Shown here piece by piece: positions 37,648 through 45,547 of a stretch of DNA of 64,000 nucleotides; position 1 is the stretch's first letter, and the number at the start of each line of letters is the position of its first letter. This DNA comes from CAYOZN01 sp964408455 (lineage in GTDB: Bacteria > Planctomycetota > Phycisphaerae > UBA1845 > UTPLA1). Under the pieces are notes generated by a model. That model had not been told where the DNA came from, made no database searches, and saw nothing but the letters and a program-made list of their open reading frames with translations. The stretch spans positions 35,337-99,336 of the forward strand of contig CAYOZN010000022.1 in NCBI GenBank assembly GCA_964408455.1. Direction: 5' to 3'. The translations under genes were made by a program, and so were the position numbers.

Positions 37648-38025
37648 ATGCCCCCCGGAACGAAGCGAAGCGCCATGCCCGCGATCGAGTGGTATTACCA
37701 CCGGAACAACTGCGAGACGTGCGAAAAGTCGCGGGCTTTTCTTGAGCGGAATGGCCTCGTGCCGGAGCGTTTGCAGGATGCGCGGAAGGATCGCATCGGC
37801 AGATCGGAGGCGCTGAAGCTGGCGAAGGGCATGCGCCGGATCGTGGCGACGCGCGGCCGGGGAATCGTTGAGATTGACATGACAGGCGCGGCCCCATCGG
37901 AGGCCGAGCTGGCGAAGGCGATCGTCGGGCCGACGGGAAATCTGCGGGCGCCGGCGATACGCGTGGGCGACCAGCTGCTGGTGGGGTTCAATGAGGATGC
38001 CTATGGAAAAGTGCTGGCGAAGTGA
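37648..38025 (+). CDS. ArsC/Spx-like thioredoxin-fold protein
   Basis: A 125-aa protein with a thioredoxin-like fold. WYYHRNNCETCEKSRAFLER carries a C-x2-C redox pair near the N-terminus, as in ArsC/Spx-like proteins. RAPAIRVGDQLLVGFNEDAY near the end resembles the cis-Pro/glutaredoxin region. The start at 37648 follows AGGAGG by 8 bp; a second methionine at residue 10 is possible. Classical ArsC proteins have a single catalytic cysteine and an R-x-P motif, which I do not see, so redox or arsenate reductase activity is uncertain. It is alone between the globin and the repeat region. Confidence 0.72.
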   Translation: MPPGTKRSAMPAIEWYYHRNNCETCEKSRAFLERNGLVPERLQDARKDRIGRSEALKLAKGMRRIVATRGRGIVEIDMTGAAPSEAELAKAIVGPTGNLRAPAIRVGDQLLVGFNEDAYGKVLAK

Positions 38026-38178
38026 AGCCGGGGCGGCGCAAGAAGATATTATGCAGGCCGATGCAAATTCAGGGATTTCCTTGTTCCGGGGATCGTCGGG
38101 GAATCGTGCGATGCGGGCCGCGGTTGGAGTTTCGGCGGGCACGCGATGATGACGGCGAGCATGGGTGAGCATTTCAAT

Positions 38179-38274
38179 CGCGGCGCTCAGCCGTCCCTAC
38201 GGGACTGAAGGTTTCTCGGCACCGAATCCCAGCACTGAAGTGCTGGGCTATTTTCGGAAGTCCCTCCGGGACAC
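38179..38274. repeat. 96-bp palindrome-rich repeat, copy 1
   Basis: This copy is identical to 38439-38534. Each copy holds three small hairpins: GTCCCTACGGGAC, CCCAGCACTGAAGTGCTGGG (perfect 8-bp stem, 4-nt loop) and GTCCCTCCGGGAC. It resembles extragenic palindromic elements dispersed in planctomycete-type genomes. Confidence 0.85.
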
Positions 38275-38372
38275 ATTGATTGCAGGCGTCCTTTCAAGGT
38301 CTTGGAAGTGCTGGGCTATTTTCGGAAGTCCCTCCGGGACACATTGATTGCAGGCGTCCTTTCAGGGTCTTG
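38237..38372. repeat. 68-bp tandem duplication inside the repeat region
   Basis: 38237-38304 and 38305-38372 are near-identical direct copies that differ at CAAGGT versus CAGGGT. Each starts GAAGTGCTGGGCTATTTTCG and contains GTCCCTCCGGGAC. The duplication begins within the right part of the 96-bp repeat and extends beyond it. Confidence 0.85.
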
Positions 38373-38438
38373 GTGTACGATCTGACAAAACAGCGGCCGG
38401 CTTGCGCACTGCAGCAATTGTGGCACCTCTCGTCCAAC

Positions 38439-38534
38439 CGCGGCGCTCAGCCGTCCCTACGGGACTGAAGGTTTCTCGGCACCGAATCCCAGCACTGAAG
38501 TGCTGGGCTATTTTCGGAAGTCCCTCCGGGACAC
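38439..38534. repeat. 96-bp palindrome-rich repeat, copy 2
   Basis: A perfect copy of 38179-38274, displaced by 260 bp. It overlaps the 3' end of the minus-strand gene at 38508-39209, so the last codons of that gene are made of repeat sequence. Confidence 0.85.
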
Positions 38535-39209
38535 CCTGATGGAAGGCAACTGTACACGGCCTTGGTGGACGATCTCTCCAAATGGCAACGGACTTGCGCG
38601 TTGCAGCGATTGCGGCACGTCATGTCCAAGCGTGGTGCGAACGCGGGTCCAGCAGAGACCAATGCGAATAGCAGCACTGGAAGCGCGGGTGCTCGAAGTG
38701 CCACACTCAGGACAAATCCCGGTCGTGTTTCCCGTGAGATCATATTGACACCTCATGCAGAAACCCGGCGGTGTGCGCAACCTCAAACGGGTGCATACGA
38801 CCGCCAACGAAAGCACTGTCCACGGAATCCACAAGGGTAGGTTCCAAGCCGCCAGAAAGAACCCTAACGCGTTTCTTTTCGGCCAAACAAGAATTCGCGG
38901 ATCCCACGATTCTGTCATCGTGTTGCCGTCATACGCAAAAAACGGCTTTGGACTTTTCAGTCCCAGTCCATACTTTCCATCAAGCCAAACGAAGTGAATG
39001 TCTGAAGATGCATGCACGAAGAGATTTGACTGATTGACGAAGATGATCCCGCGGCCACAACCGAGGTCAAAATGGCGATCGAACAAGCTGAATTTGCAAA
39101 GGGTGTTTGAATAGAGCGAAACAATCCACACTGCGGTGATCACCAGCCATGCCACCGCGAAGACAATGAATCGGCGTCGATGCCTCTTTACGTCACTGCG
39201 CGCGTTCAT
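38508..39209 (-). CDS. Membrane protein with C-terminal zinc-ribbon (C-x2-C...CPECG), unknown function
   Basis: A 233-aa protein with an N-terminal membrane span (FIVFAVAWLVITAVWIVSLY) and a second hydrophobic segment near 125-145. A ribbon follows: CMRCQYDLTGNTTGICPECG. That CRxCxYDLxGN...CPECG pattern is widespread in planctomycete proteins of unknown role. The middle region (HFVWLDGKYGLGLKSP) lacks known motifs. Its start overlaps the Rieske gene stop as ATGA (39206-39209), indicating coupled translation. The last nine or so codons lie in the 96-bp repeat, so the native C-terminus may have been replaced. Confidence 0.7.
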   Translation of the reverse strand: MNARSDVKRHRRRFIVFAVAWLVITAVWIVSLYSNTLCKFSLFDRHFDLGCGRGIIFVNQSNLFVHASSDIHFVWLDGKYGLGLKSPKPFFAYDGNTMTESWDPRILVWPKRNALGFFLAAWNLPLWIPWTVLSLAVVCTRLRLRTPPGFCMRCQYDLTGNTTGICPECGTSSTRASSAAIRIGLCWTRVRTTLGHDVPQSLQRASPLPFGEIVHQGRVQLPSIRVSRRDFRK

Positions 39210-40432
39210 CCGCCAGCAACCTCGGCAAGTGCCTTGCTCAGGTCCCTGTACAGCAACCGATGAAACTGCTGCTCCCCCGCCTCACGGCGGACTGACAGGC
39301 GGCCGGTGTTATATACCCGAGCGCCCAGACCCCGTTGCACCGACTCGCAGATGTCGATGTCCTCCTGCTGGACGCGCTCGGCGACGGCGGTGCTGCGGCG
39401 GTTGTGGTCGAGTGCCGCCTCGCCGACATCGGCGAAGTAGAAGTCGAAGATCACGCGGCAGCGGTCCACGCCCAGCGGCAGCACCAGGTTGGTGTCCATC
39501 ACGCCCTCGTACCAGTTGAACATGAAGTTAGGGTGCAGCCAGTAGTAGTAGGCCGTGTCGCCCTTCCGCACCGACGCCGTGTCGGCATCCTTGCCCGCCG
39601 TCATCGGGCTGTGCTGCAGGCAGTAGTGACCGTGCGTCTCGATCTTGTATTCCTGGTAGTCGAGCACGCTGCTGAGGCCCTTGTGCAGGTGCGGGACGTG
39701 GTAGCCACCGTCGAGGTAATTGTCGACGTACACCTTCCAGTTGCAGTTGATGTCCCACGATCGCCGCTCGAAGAATTTTAATTCGCCGAGCTTCAGCGGC
39801 GCGACGCGCTGCGGCAGATCGCCGAGGAACTCCGCGAGTGTCGGCACGGCGGCACGTCCCTCGACCAACCCCGGCCCCCCCTTGGCAAGGGGGGGAGTTG
39901 CGGGCGACGCCAACGGCGAGTGCGCCGACAGCGCGGGCGCGGGCGGCGCGGAGAGATTCACGAAGACGAAGTTCTCCCACGTGTCGACCGCGATCGGCAC
40001 CAGTCCGTTCTGCCGCTTGTCGAAATCCTGCACGCCGTCCCACTCGGGCATGCCCTTCAGCGAGCCATCCAGCGCGTAGGTCCACGCGTGGTATGGGCAC
40101 TGCATGACGGTGCACGAGCCCTCGGGCTGTGTCATGACGGCGGCAGCGTGGTGGCGGCAGACGTTGAAGAACGCGCGCAGCGAACCCGCGCCGTCGCGCA
40201 CGACGACGACCGGCTCGCCCGCGACATCGGCGGTCACGTACCGCCCGGGCTCGCAAAGCTGATCGAGCCGGGCGACCATCTGCCAGGTGCCACCGAAGAC
40301 GCTGCGGTTCTCGAGCGCGGCGATGCGCGGGTCGGTGTACCAGGCGGCGGGGATGGTCTCGGCCCGTTCGAGCGGGATATCGGGTTGATAGTCGGCGATG
40401 ATCTGCTGCAGCGGACGGTTCACAGAAGGCAC
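39206..40432 (-). CDS. Rieske non-haem iron oxygenase, choline-monooxygenase/ring-hydroxylating alpha type
   Basis: A 408-aa oxygenase subunit. The Rieske [2Fe-2S] ligands are CRHHAA (C-x-H) and CPYHAW (C-x2-H), 17 residues apart. The catalytic domain has NWKVYVDNYLDGGYHVPHLH, with the two iron histidines five residues apart, and QQEDIDICESVQRGLG, which matches choline monooxygenase-like proteins. Between the domains, about residues 168-198, lies a Pro/Ala/Gly insert (TPPLAKGGPGLVEGR) encoded partly by a perfect DNA palindrome. A reductase partner is not adjacent. The start is GTG at 40432. The substrate could be a quaternary amine or an aromatic compound. Confidence 0.88.
   Translation of the reverse strand: MPSVNRPLQQIIADYQPDIPLERAETIPAAWYTDPRIAALENRSVFGGTWQMVARLDQLCEPGRYVTADVAGEPVVVVRDGAGSLRAFFNVCRHHAAAVMTQPEGSCTVMQCPYHAWTYALDGSLKGMPEWDGVQDFDKRQNGLVPIAVDTWENFVFVNLSAPPAPALSAHSPLASPATPPLAKGGPGLVEGRAAVPTLAEFLGDLPQRVAPLKLGELKFFERRSWDINCNWKVYVDNYLDGGYHVPHLHKGLSSVLDYQEYKIETHGHYCLQHSPMTAGKDADTASVRKGDTAYYYWLHPNFMFNWYEGVMDTNLVLPLGVDRCRVIFDFYFADVGEAALDHNRRSTAVAERVQQEDIDICESVQRGLGARVYNTGRLSVRREAGEQQFHRLLYRDLSKALAEVAGG
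39875..39895. repeat. Palindrome inserted in frame in the Rieske gene
   Basis: CCCCCCCTT and AAGGGGGGG form a perfect 9-bp stem around GGC. On the coding strand it supplies part of the interdomain peptide TPPLAKGGPG. This is a typical translation product of a small extragenic palindromic element that has entered a coding region. Confidence 0.65.
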
Positions 40433-40445
40433 CTCTCGCCTGTAA

Positions 40446-40451
40446 ATTATA
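40446..40451 (-). promoter_or_regulatory. Candidate -10 box (TATAAT) for the Rieske gene
   Basis: A consensus TATAAT on the minus strand lies 13 bp before the GTG start at 40432. No good -35 is seen at the usual spacing. If used, the leader would be only about 7 nt, so the mRNA would be nearly leaderless. Confidence 0.4.
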
Positions 40452-40483
40452 CAACACCGTATTACTCGACTATGCAGCGTAAT

Positions 40484-40511
40484 AAAAAAGGCCCCTCAAA
40501 TCTGAAGGGCC
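40484..40511 (-). terminator. Rho-independent terminator of ndk
   Basis: On the minus strand GGCCCTTC...GAGGGGCC (8-bp stem with one mismatch, 6-nt loop) is followed by six T residues. It starts 60 bp after the ndk stop and separates ndk from the Rieske gene. Confidence 0.85.
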
Positions 40512-40571
40512 GTTGGCTCTGAGTTGGCGCGCGTGATGCGATGCCGCCGGTTCGCCGAAGAGCACAAGATG

Positions 40572-41042
40572 TTATTCAGGCTTGTCTCCGCTGAAATCAT
40601 ACACCCACTTCTCCGCCGCCCGCTCGTATTGCGCCAGGTCGCCGGGCTGGAAGTACAGCCCGATCTCGAAGGCCGCCGCCTCGGGCGAGTCGCTGCCGTG
40701 GATGAGATTGAAGCTGTTGGAGAGGCCGAAGTCGCCGCGGATGGTGCCCGGCTCGGCGTTGGAGCCGAAGGTGGCGCCCATCATTTTTCGTGCCACGGCG
40801 ATGGCATTATTCGCCTGGAGCACCATGACCACGACCGGGCTGCTGGTGATGTACTGGAGCAGGCGGGGGTAAAACCCCTTGCTCTTGTGGACGCCGTAGT
40901 GCTTTTCGGCCAATTCGCGGCTGATCTGCATCAGCTTCATGGCGACGATCTGAAAGCCCTTCTCCTCGAAGCGGGTGATGATGCGGCCGGCCATGCCGCG
41001 CTGGAGGGCGTCGGGCTTTAGAATGATGAGGGTGCGTTCCAC
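40572..41042 (-). CDS. ndk: Nucleoside diphosphate kinase
   Basis: A 156-aa enzyme that transfers the gamma phosphate from ATP to nucleoside diphosphates through a phosphohistidine. It begins MERTLIILKPDALQRG and carries the active-site signature NLIHGSDS with H115. KGFYPRLLQYITSSPVVVMV and RGDFGLSNSFNLIHG are typical NDK segments. The length is close to the usual 140-155 aa. It is a cytoplasmic housekeeping enzyme transcribed alone, ending in the terminator at 40484-40511. The upstream 270 bp to the DUF554 gene contains its promoter. Confidence 0.97.
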   Translation of the reverse strand: MERTLIILKPDALQRGMAGRIITRFEEKGFQIVAMKLMQISRELAEKHYGVHKSKGFYPRLLQYITSSPVVVMVLQANNAIAVARKMMGATFGSNAEPGTIRGDFGLSNSFNLIHGSDSPEAAAFEIGLYFQPGDLAQYERAAEKWVYDFSGDKPE

Positions 41043-41180
41043 GTTGCAGCTCCTTGGTGTATTTCAGGGATCGATTGTTAAAAACGTCGGGCTCGGAAGT
41101 CTATCTGAATTCGCAGAAATCGCAATTCGGACATGCGGGCACGCATTCGCTTCGGGCGGGGGTGATTCGGGGTCCCAAGT

Positions 41181-41200
41181 GAATCAAACCGAATCAAACC
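41181..41200. repeat. 10-bp direct repeat GAATCAAACC x2
   Basis: Two adjacent identical decamers about 140 bp upstream of ndk. They could be a simple replication-slippage duplication or a weak binding site; nothing supports a function. Confidence 0.35.
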
Positions 41201-41314
41201 GACAAAGCGCTCGTTAGGTTTGCACCTCCCGTCGGTTCTCCTTTCTACCCATTAGATTTGCTCTGCGTTCCACCGGAATCGCGAGCGGGCGGAGGAAGAA
41301 CTTCGCACGACCGC

Positions 41315-42157
41315 TCAGGGAACGGCGAGCAGCAGCGTGCCGGGCGCCAGACTTTCCACCAGCCACACGGCCACTGGCGGCAGGAAGATGCCGGGCAGCA
41401 GGTCGGCGACGGGGATGCGCTTGATGTCCAGGATCATGAAGGCCGTCGCCAGCAGCACGACGCCGCCCACGACGTTCATCAGCGCGAGCGACAGCTCCGG
41501 CACGCCCTGGGCGAAGTAGTACGCCGCGATGGCCAGGCCGCCCTGAAAGATCAGCACCGTGGCGATGCTGCACGCCACGCCGGCCCCCAGCGAAGCCGCC
41601 AGGGCCATGGAGCAGAAGCCGTCGAGGAAGGCCTTGATGTAGAGCAGTTCCGGCTCAGAGCGGGCGCCGTTGTTCAGGCAGCCCAGCAGTGTCAGCGGCC
41701 CGACACAGAAGATGATGCTGGCCGACAGGAAGCCCTCGGCGAACCTCGAGGCGGCCGGGCCGTCGCTCTGGTGCGTGGATTCTGCCGGCCCCCTGCCGAA
41801 GCGGTCGTGAATCAACCGGCCGAGGCCCTCGATGCGCTGGTGCAGACGCAGGGCCGTGCCGGCCAGGGCGCCGACGATCAGCGAGCCGACGACGACCATC
41901 GCCGCCCGGGCTCCGAAGGTGGGTACCCGCAGGCCTTCGGCGTCGACGCCGAAACGCTTCACGGTCGCATCCATGCCGAGTGCCCCGGCATCGACGCCGA
42001 GGATGATGGTCACCAGGCCGAGGCAGACGAGGATGATCTTCTGGTAGCGATCGGGGATTCGCGAGCCTGCGGCGAGACCGATGGTGCTGCCGACCGCGAC
42101 GGTGGCGGCGTTGACAATGGTGCCGTTGAGGACGTTCCACCACATGCCGCGTGTCAT
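41315..42157 (-). CDS. DUF554 family membrane protein (YdfK-like)
   Basis: A 280-aa inner-membrane protein with about seven hydrophobic segments. It has GTIVNAATVAVGSTIGLAAG at the N-terminus, KIILVCLGLVTIILGVDAG, and FLSASIIFCVGPLTLLGCLN, which is the conserved core of DUF554. A cytoplasmic loop around residues 110-140 is charged. The molecular function of the family is unknown; a transport role is often guessed. The start at 42157 is preferred over an upstream frame that is a translation of palindromic repeats; the second methionine at 42145 is also possible. No clear Shine-Dalgarno sequence is seen. Confidence 0.85.
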   Translation of the reverse strand: MTRGMWWNVLNGTIVNAATVAVGSTIGLAAGSRIPDRYQKIILVCLGLVTIILGVDAGALGMDATVKRFGVDAEGLRVPTFGARAAMVVVGSLIVGALAGTALRLHQRIEGLGRLIHDRFGRGPAESTHQSDGPAASRFAEGFLSASIIFCVGPLTLLGCLNNGARSEPELLYIKAFLDGFCSMALAASLGAGVACSIATVLIFQGGLAIAAYYFAQGVPELSLALMNVVGGVVLLATAFMILDIKRIPVADLLPGIFLPPVAVWLVESLAPGTLLLAVP

Positions 42158-42210
42158 ACCGCGGGTGTGGTTCAGCCGCCAGCGGTTGTATTGACGGTGG
42201 GGTGGCTTCG

Positions 42211-42435
42211 CACTGCTTGAAGGCAGTGGGCCGCGGCACAGCACTGCTCACAGAGCAGTGGCACCCGGCTATGGCACACGGGGCATTCACTGCTTGAAGC
42301 AGTGGCACACGGCACAGCACTGCTTGAAGCAGTGGCACACGGCACGGGGCTTCGCACTGCTTGAAGCAGTGGCACACGGCACAGCACTGCTCACAGAGCA
42401 GTGGCACCCCGGGCTTCGCACTGCTTGAAGCAGTG
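42211..42435. repeat. Array of seven short palindromes (CACTGCTTGAAGCAGTG family) upstream of fpg
   Basis: Seven hairpin units lie at 42211-42229, 42242-42260, 42288-42304, 42318-42334, 42355-42371, 42385-42403 and 42419-42435. Type A is CACTGCTTGAAGCAGTG and type B is CACTGCTCACAGAGCAGTG; the order is A-like, B, A, A, A, B, A. Spacers are built from GGCACACGGCACAG or GCACCCCGGGCTTCG, so a larger A-spacer-B unit has been duplicated. The array fills the divergent gap between DUF554 and fpg and stops 28 bp before the fpg start. Confidence 0.9.
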
Positions 42436-42463
42436 GCACACGGGATCGCGTAGAATGCTGGAT

Positions 42464-43309
42464 ATGCCCGAGCTGCCTGAAGTTCAGACGGTGGTGGACG
42501 AGATGCACAGCCGCGTGACCGGCGACACGATCGTCGCCGCCGTGCTGTCGCGCGCGGATTACGTGCGCACGCCGACGCCCGACTTTGCCGAGCGGATTCA
42601 GCGGCGGCGCATCCTGTCGGTCAGCCGCGAGGGCAAGCGCATCTGGCTGGACCTGTCGGCGCCCGGCGGCCGAACGCGAAAGGCCGGCTCCGATGCCCGA
42701 TGCCGCCTGCACCTCGGCATGAGCGGGCGCATCACGTTTGAGGCGGCGGACGCGCCGCTCGCGCCGCACACGCACCTGCGACTGCGCTTCCGGCGGCTGG
42801 CGGCGGAGCTGCGCTTCAGCGATGCGCGGCGGTTTGGCGGAATCTGGTTCTACAACGGGTCCGACGGAGATGCCATGCGCGCGGCACGGCTGGGCGCCGA
42901 TGCGCTGACGCTGAGCGCCGGCACGCTGCAAGAGCTGTGCCGCCGCAAGCGTCCGATCAAGTCGCTGTTGATGGACCAGTCGCTGATCGGCGGACTGGGC
43001 AACATCTACTGCGACGAGGCCCTGTTCTCGGCGCGGCTTCATCCGCTGCGACGTGCCTGCGAATTGTCCGACGCCGACATCCGCCGCCTGGCAGGCAGCA
43101 TTCGCGACGTTTTGCGCCGCGCCCTGCGGCACGGCGGCTCGACGCTGCGCGACTACGTGCGGGCGGATGGCCGGGCCGGCGAATTTCAGCGCCTTCATCG
43201 CGTGTATGGTCGCGAGGGCCATGCGTGTGCGCGATGCCGGCGGCAGATCGAGCGCATCGTGATTGCGGGCCGATCGACGCACTTCTGCCCGCAATGCCAG
43301 AACGGGTAG
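42464..43309 (+). CDS. mutM: Formamidopyrimidine-DNA glycosylase
   Basis: A 281-aa base-excision repair enzyme that removes 8-oxoguanine and formamidopyrimidines. The start at 42464 gives MPELPEVQTVVDEM, so the catalytic Pro2 and Glu3 are at the N-terminus as required. A helix-two-turn-helix region holds SLLMDQSLIGGLGNIYCDEA, and a C-terminal zinc finger has C255, C258, C275 and C278. The DNA-probing HLGMSGRI motif is present. Frames that extend upstream translate the palindromic array and are rejected. Transcription probably starts within or before that array, so the mRNA leader may contain several hairpins. Confidence 0.96.
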   Translation: MPELPEVQTVVDEMHSRVTGDTIVAAVLSRADYVRTPTPDFAERIQRRRILSVSREGKRIWLDLSAPGGRTRKAGSDARCRLHLGMSGRITFEAADAPLAPHTHLRLRFRRLAAELRFSDARRFGGIWFYNGSDGDAMRAARLGADALTLSAGTLQELCRRKRPIKSLLMDQSLIGGLGNIYCDEALFSARLHPLRRACELSDADIRRLAGSIRDVLRRALRHGGSTLRDYVRADGRAGEFQRLHRVYGREGHACARCRRQIERIVIAGRSTHFCPQCQNG

Positions 43310-43481
43310 GCCTCCCCGATTTCGCCGCGTCGCAAGCGGCGCATCGACGGTCATCCCCGGCGATGCATTCTGGGACCCTGCTGCTCCCGGCGGGCACCAG
43401 ATTTGCCGGGCGCATCGATGCGGACGCCCGGACCGGTTGCTACTCCACGCTCCCGTCGGAATCGCCGAATAGATCGGTGTG

Positions 43482-44525
43482 ATGGCATTCAGCACCATGT
43501 TGGCCTTGTCGAAAACGGGCGCATTCTGGGGCCTGGCCGCAACTGCGCTGGGCATCAGCGGGCTCGTCGTTGTCGTCAAGCGGTTCCGCCGGGCGGACGC
43601 GCCGGCCAGCGCACCGCACGGCGTCGCGCCCGCCGACGAAGCCGTCGCGCCCGCGGCGCCGGCCGCATCGACCGGGCCGGGCGTCCGCGAATTCTGCATC
43701 GTTCTCAATCGCGTTCTCGACCTGCCCGACGCCCGCGACGAGCACGGCCGTCCGCGCATGCCCGAGGCCGGCTTCATCTACGGCATGCTCGAAATGCTTC
43801 GGGCACAGCGCGACCGGCGCGAGGCGCAGGAGCGTTCGTGGGAGAGCCTTTCGCAGCGCGTGGAGACGCTGTCCGCCGAAGTGACCGCGCTGCGAGATGT
43901 GTTGACGGCCATGCAATTGCAGGCGGCAAGGAACGACGAAGCCGCACGCATGGTGAACGCGGGAACCGCGCACCCGGCGGCGGAAGCCAGTCCGGCAACC
44001 GACTTTGATGCTGCGTTGATTGCGGCCGCGAGTACGGCGATCACGCCGCTGGAGGCGGCATTTCTGCCCGCGTCAGGGCTGGCTGCGCCGCTAGAACCGT
44101 CGCCACCGGCCGAACCGCAGCCATCCGGCCCGGACCCGTTTGATCCTCCGCCGGCGGAAGACAGCATTCATTTGCCCGCGGTCAACGGACCGAACGTCGC
44201 CGAGTTTCGCGAGCTGTGTACGCGCGCCGATGCGCTTCATCGCGAGCTGACGCTCCAGACTGTCAAGCTGGAGTCGATCATGCCCGACGCGGCAGTGCTG
44301 ATCGACCAGATCGACGAGCGGCTTCGCCGTCTGTCCCAGGCACTGGCGGACGGACAATCAAATGGGCCGGCAGACCGCCCGCCGCAGGCCGTCGAGCCGT
44401 TGCCGCTGCCGAAGACGGATCCCGCGCAAGCGGGTTCCGCGCGCGACGAGGACGAGGCGAGCCCCAGTGCTACTTGCGAAATGGTCAGCGCCGCTACCGG
44501 GCCCGGCGCCGGGCGGCACGCCTAG
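43482..44525 (+). CDS. Hypothetical membrane-anchored coiled-coil protein
   Basis: A 347-aa protein with an N-terminal membrane span (FWGLAATALGISGLVVVVKR). A conserved-looking segment (FCIVLNRVLDLPDARDEHGR) follows, then a coiled coil near 105-150 (SLSQRVETLSAEVTALRDVL). A long Ala/Pro-rich linker and a second helical segment (LCTRADALHRELTLQTVKLE) come after that. It resembles no family I recognise. Start alternatives are GTG 43479 and ATG 43482; the ATG is preferred. It follows mutM by 170 bp on the same strand. A structural or tethering role is possible but unsupported. Confidence 0.6.
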   Translation: MAFSTMLALSKTGAFWGLAATALGISGLVVVVKRFRRADAPASAPHGVAPADEAVAPAAPAASTGPGVREFCIVLNRVLDLPDARDEHGRPRMPEAGFIYGMLEMLRAQRDRREAQERSWESLSQRVETLSAEVTALRDVLTAMQLQAARNDEAARMVNAGTAHPAAEASPATDFDAALIAAASTAITPLEAAFLPASGLAAPLEPSPPAEPQPSGPDPFDPPPAEDSIHLPAVNGPNVAEFRELCTRADALHRELTLQTVKLESIMPDAAVLIDQIDERLRRLSQALADGQSNGPADRPPQAVEPLPLPKTDPAQAGSARDEDEASPSATCEMVSAATGPGAGRHA

Positions 44526-44602
44526 AGCCTATCTTTGTGACCCAAGCCGCACCGGCCATTAGCGGTGCCACACGGCGGCGCGGCGAGTGCACTGCGTTGG
44601 TC

Positions 44603-45547
44603 TCACCGGCCCTGCCACGACTCTGGCAGTCGCAGTCTCTTCGCGAGGCAATCGGGTTCGGCCGCGACGCCGCGGAGATGCGGCGGCAAGCTGGTTCCGG
44701 CCGCTGGCGGTGCATCGTCATCGCCGAGCCCCCAGGAACCGAGTGCGGGCCGCAGCCGGTAGTAGACGGTGTCGCTGAACTGCTTCACCTGGGACGGCAT
44801 GCAGCGGCAGATGAGCGTCGTCATGCGATTGCGGCGATCCATATAGACAAAGGGACCGAGCGGCTCGGGGCTTTTGTCCAGGACGCGCGGCACGATCACA
44901 TCGCCGTGCACGTCGGCGGCTGTTTCGACCGAGTAGCGGCGGCCGGGCAATGGCGGGCCGAATGCCTCGGCGGCGGCATCTTCGAGCCTTCGCGAGACGA
45001 ATATAAGCGCCACGTCGCGCCTTTCGTCAAACCACTCCCAGACGAACGGCAGCCCGTCCTCGCCCATCGTCAACCGGTAGCCGATCCAGACGCGCTTGCC
45101 GGCGTCTTCGATTTGCCACATGTAGGAGCGCTGTCGGTAATCGCGGTCATGCAGTCGGGCGGCGCCGTCATCGAAGTACATGCACACGACATCGTCAGCG
45201 GCGACACCACCGCCGCCGCAGTTCAGTGGCCGCGCGGCGGGCGCCTGGTCCATCGACGTTTCGAGGACCAGCAGCGGCGCAAGCTGCACGTCTTCGATCG
45301 CCGCGCCGGATTCGGATGGCTTCCAATATTCCGCCAGCTCAAATTGAATTTCGGTGAAATCGTAGTCAGTCGGAGGCTTCTTCGAATCGGCGGCGACAAC
45401 GGGGTCGGCTGGGGGCGGGGAGGAACCCGGCTCGGCACTGCGACAGCCGGCGGACCATGCGAGCAGCAGAATCGCCACGGTGCGCACACCTGCCGACCAG
45501 CGCGGCAAGGGCGCGGGTACGCGTTCGCGGCGGGAAACCGGGTTCAT
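44603..45547 (-). CDS. Hypothetical lipoprotein translationally coupled to aceE
   Basis: A 314-aa protein with an N-terminal hydrophobic segment ending in a lipobox-like LLAWSAGC near residue 35, preceded by arginines. The mature part contains CMYFDDGAARLHDRDYRQRS, WQIEDAGKRVWIGYRLTMGE and FDERRDVALIFVSRRLEDAA, with no recognised family. Its ATG overlaps the aceE stop by one base (TGATG), so it is probably translated from the aceE mRNA. Why a lipoprotein should be coupled to pyruvate dehydrogenase is unclear. It could be an exported protein of unknown role that merely shares the transcript. Confidence 0.65.
   Translation of the reverse strand: MNPVSRRERVPAPLPRWSAGVRTVAILLLAWSAGCRSAEPGSSPPPADPVVAADSKKPPTDYDFTEIQFELAEYWKPSESGAAIEDVQLAPLLVLETSMDQAPAARPLNCGGGGVAADDVVCMYFDDGAARLHDRDYRQRSYMWQIEDAGKRVWIGYRLTMGEDGLPFVWEWFDERRDVALIFVSRRLEDAAAEAFGPPLPGRRYSVETAADVHGDVIVPRVLDKSPEPLGPFVYMDRRNRMTTLICRCMPSQVKQFSDTVYYRLRPALGSWGLGDDDAPPAAGTSLPPHLRGVAAEPDCLAKRLRLPESWQGR

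Larger units (their letters stand above)
38026..38507. other. Intergenic region occupied by palindromic repeats
   Basis: About 480 bp between two genes. More than half is repeat DNA: a 96-bp unit in two identical copies and a 68-bp tandem duplication, annotated separately. No gene is supported; short frames here are translations of the repeat. Confidence 0.6.

Noticed and set aside
36120..37745. A 541-codon plus-strand frame
   Set aside because: It lies opposite the gamma carbonic anhydrase and globin genes, which have strong family motifs.
42211..42435. CRISPR array
   Set aside because: The units are short palindromes of two types with related, unequal spacers and no cas genes nearby; it is a palindromic repeat array.
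42287..43777. A 496-codon minus-strand frame including repeated CHCFKQ/VPLLQAV peptides
   Set aside because: It is the translation of the palindrome array joined to antisense of mutM.
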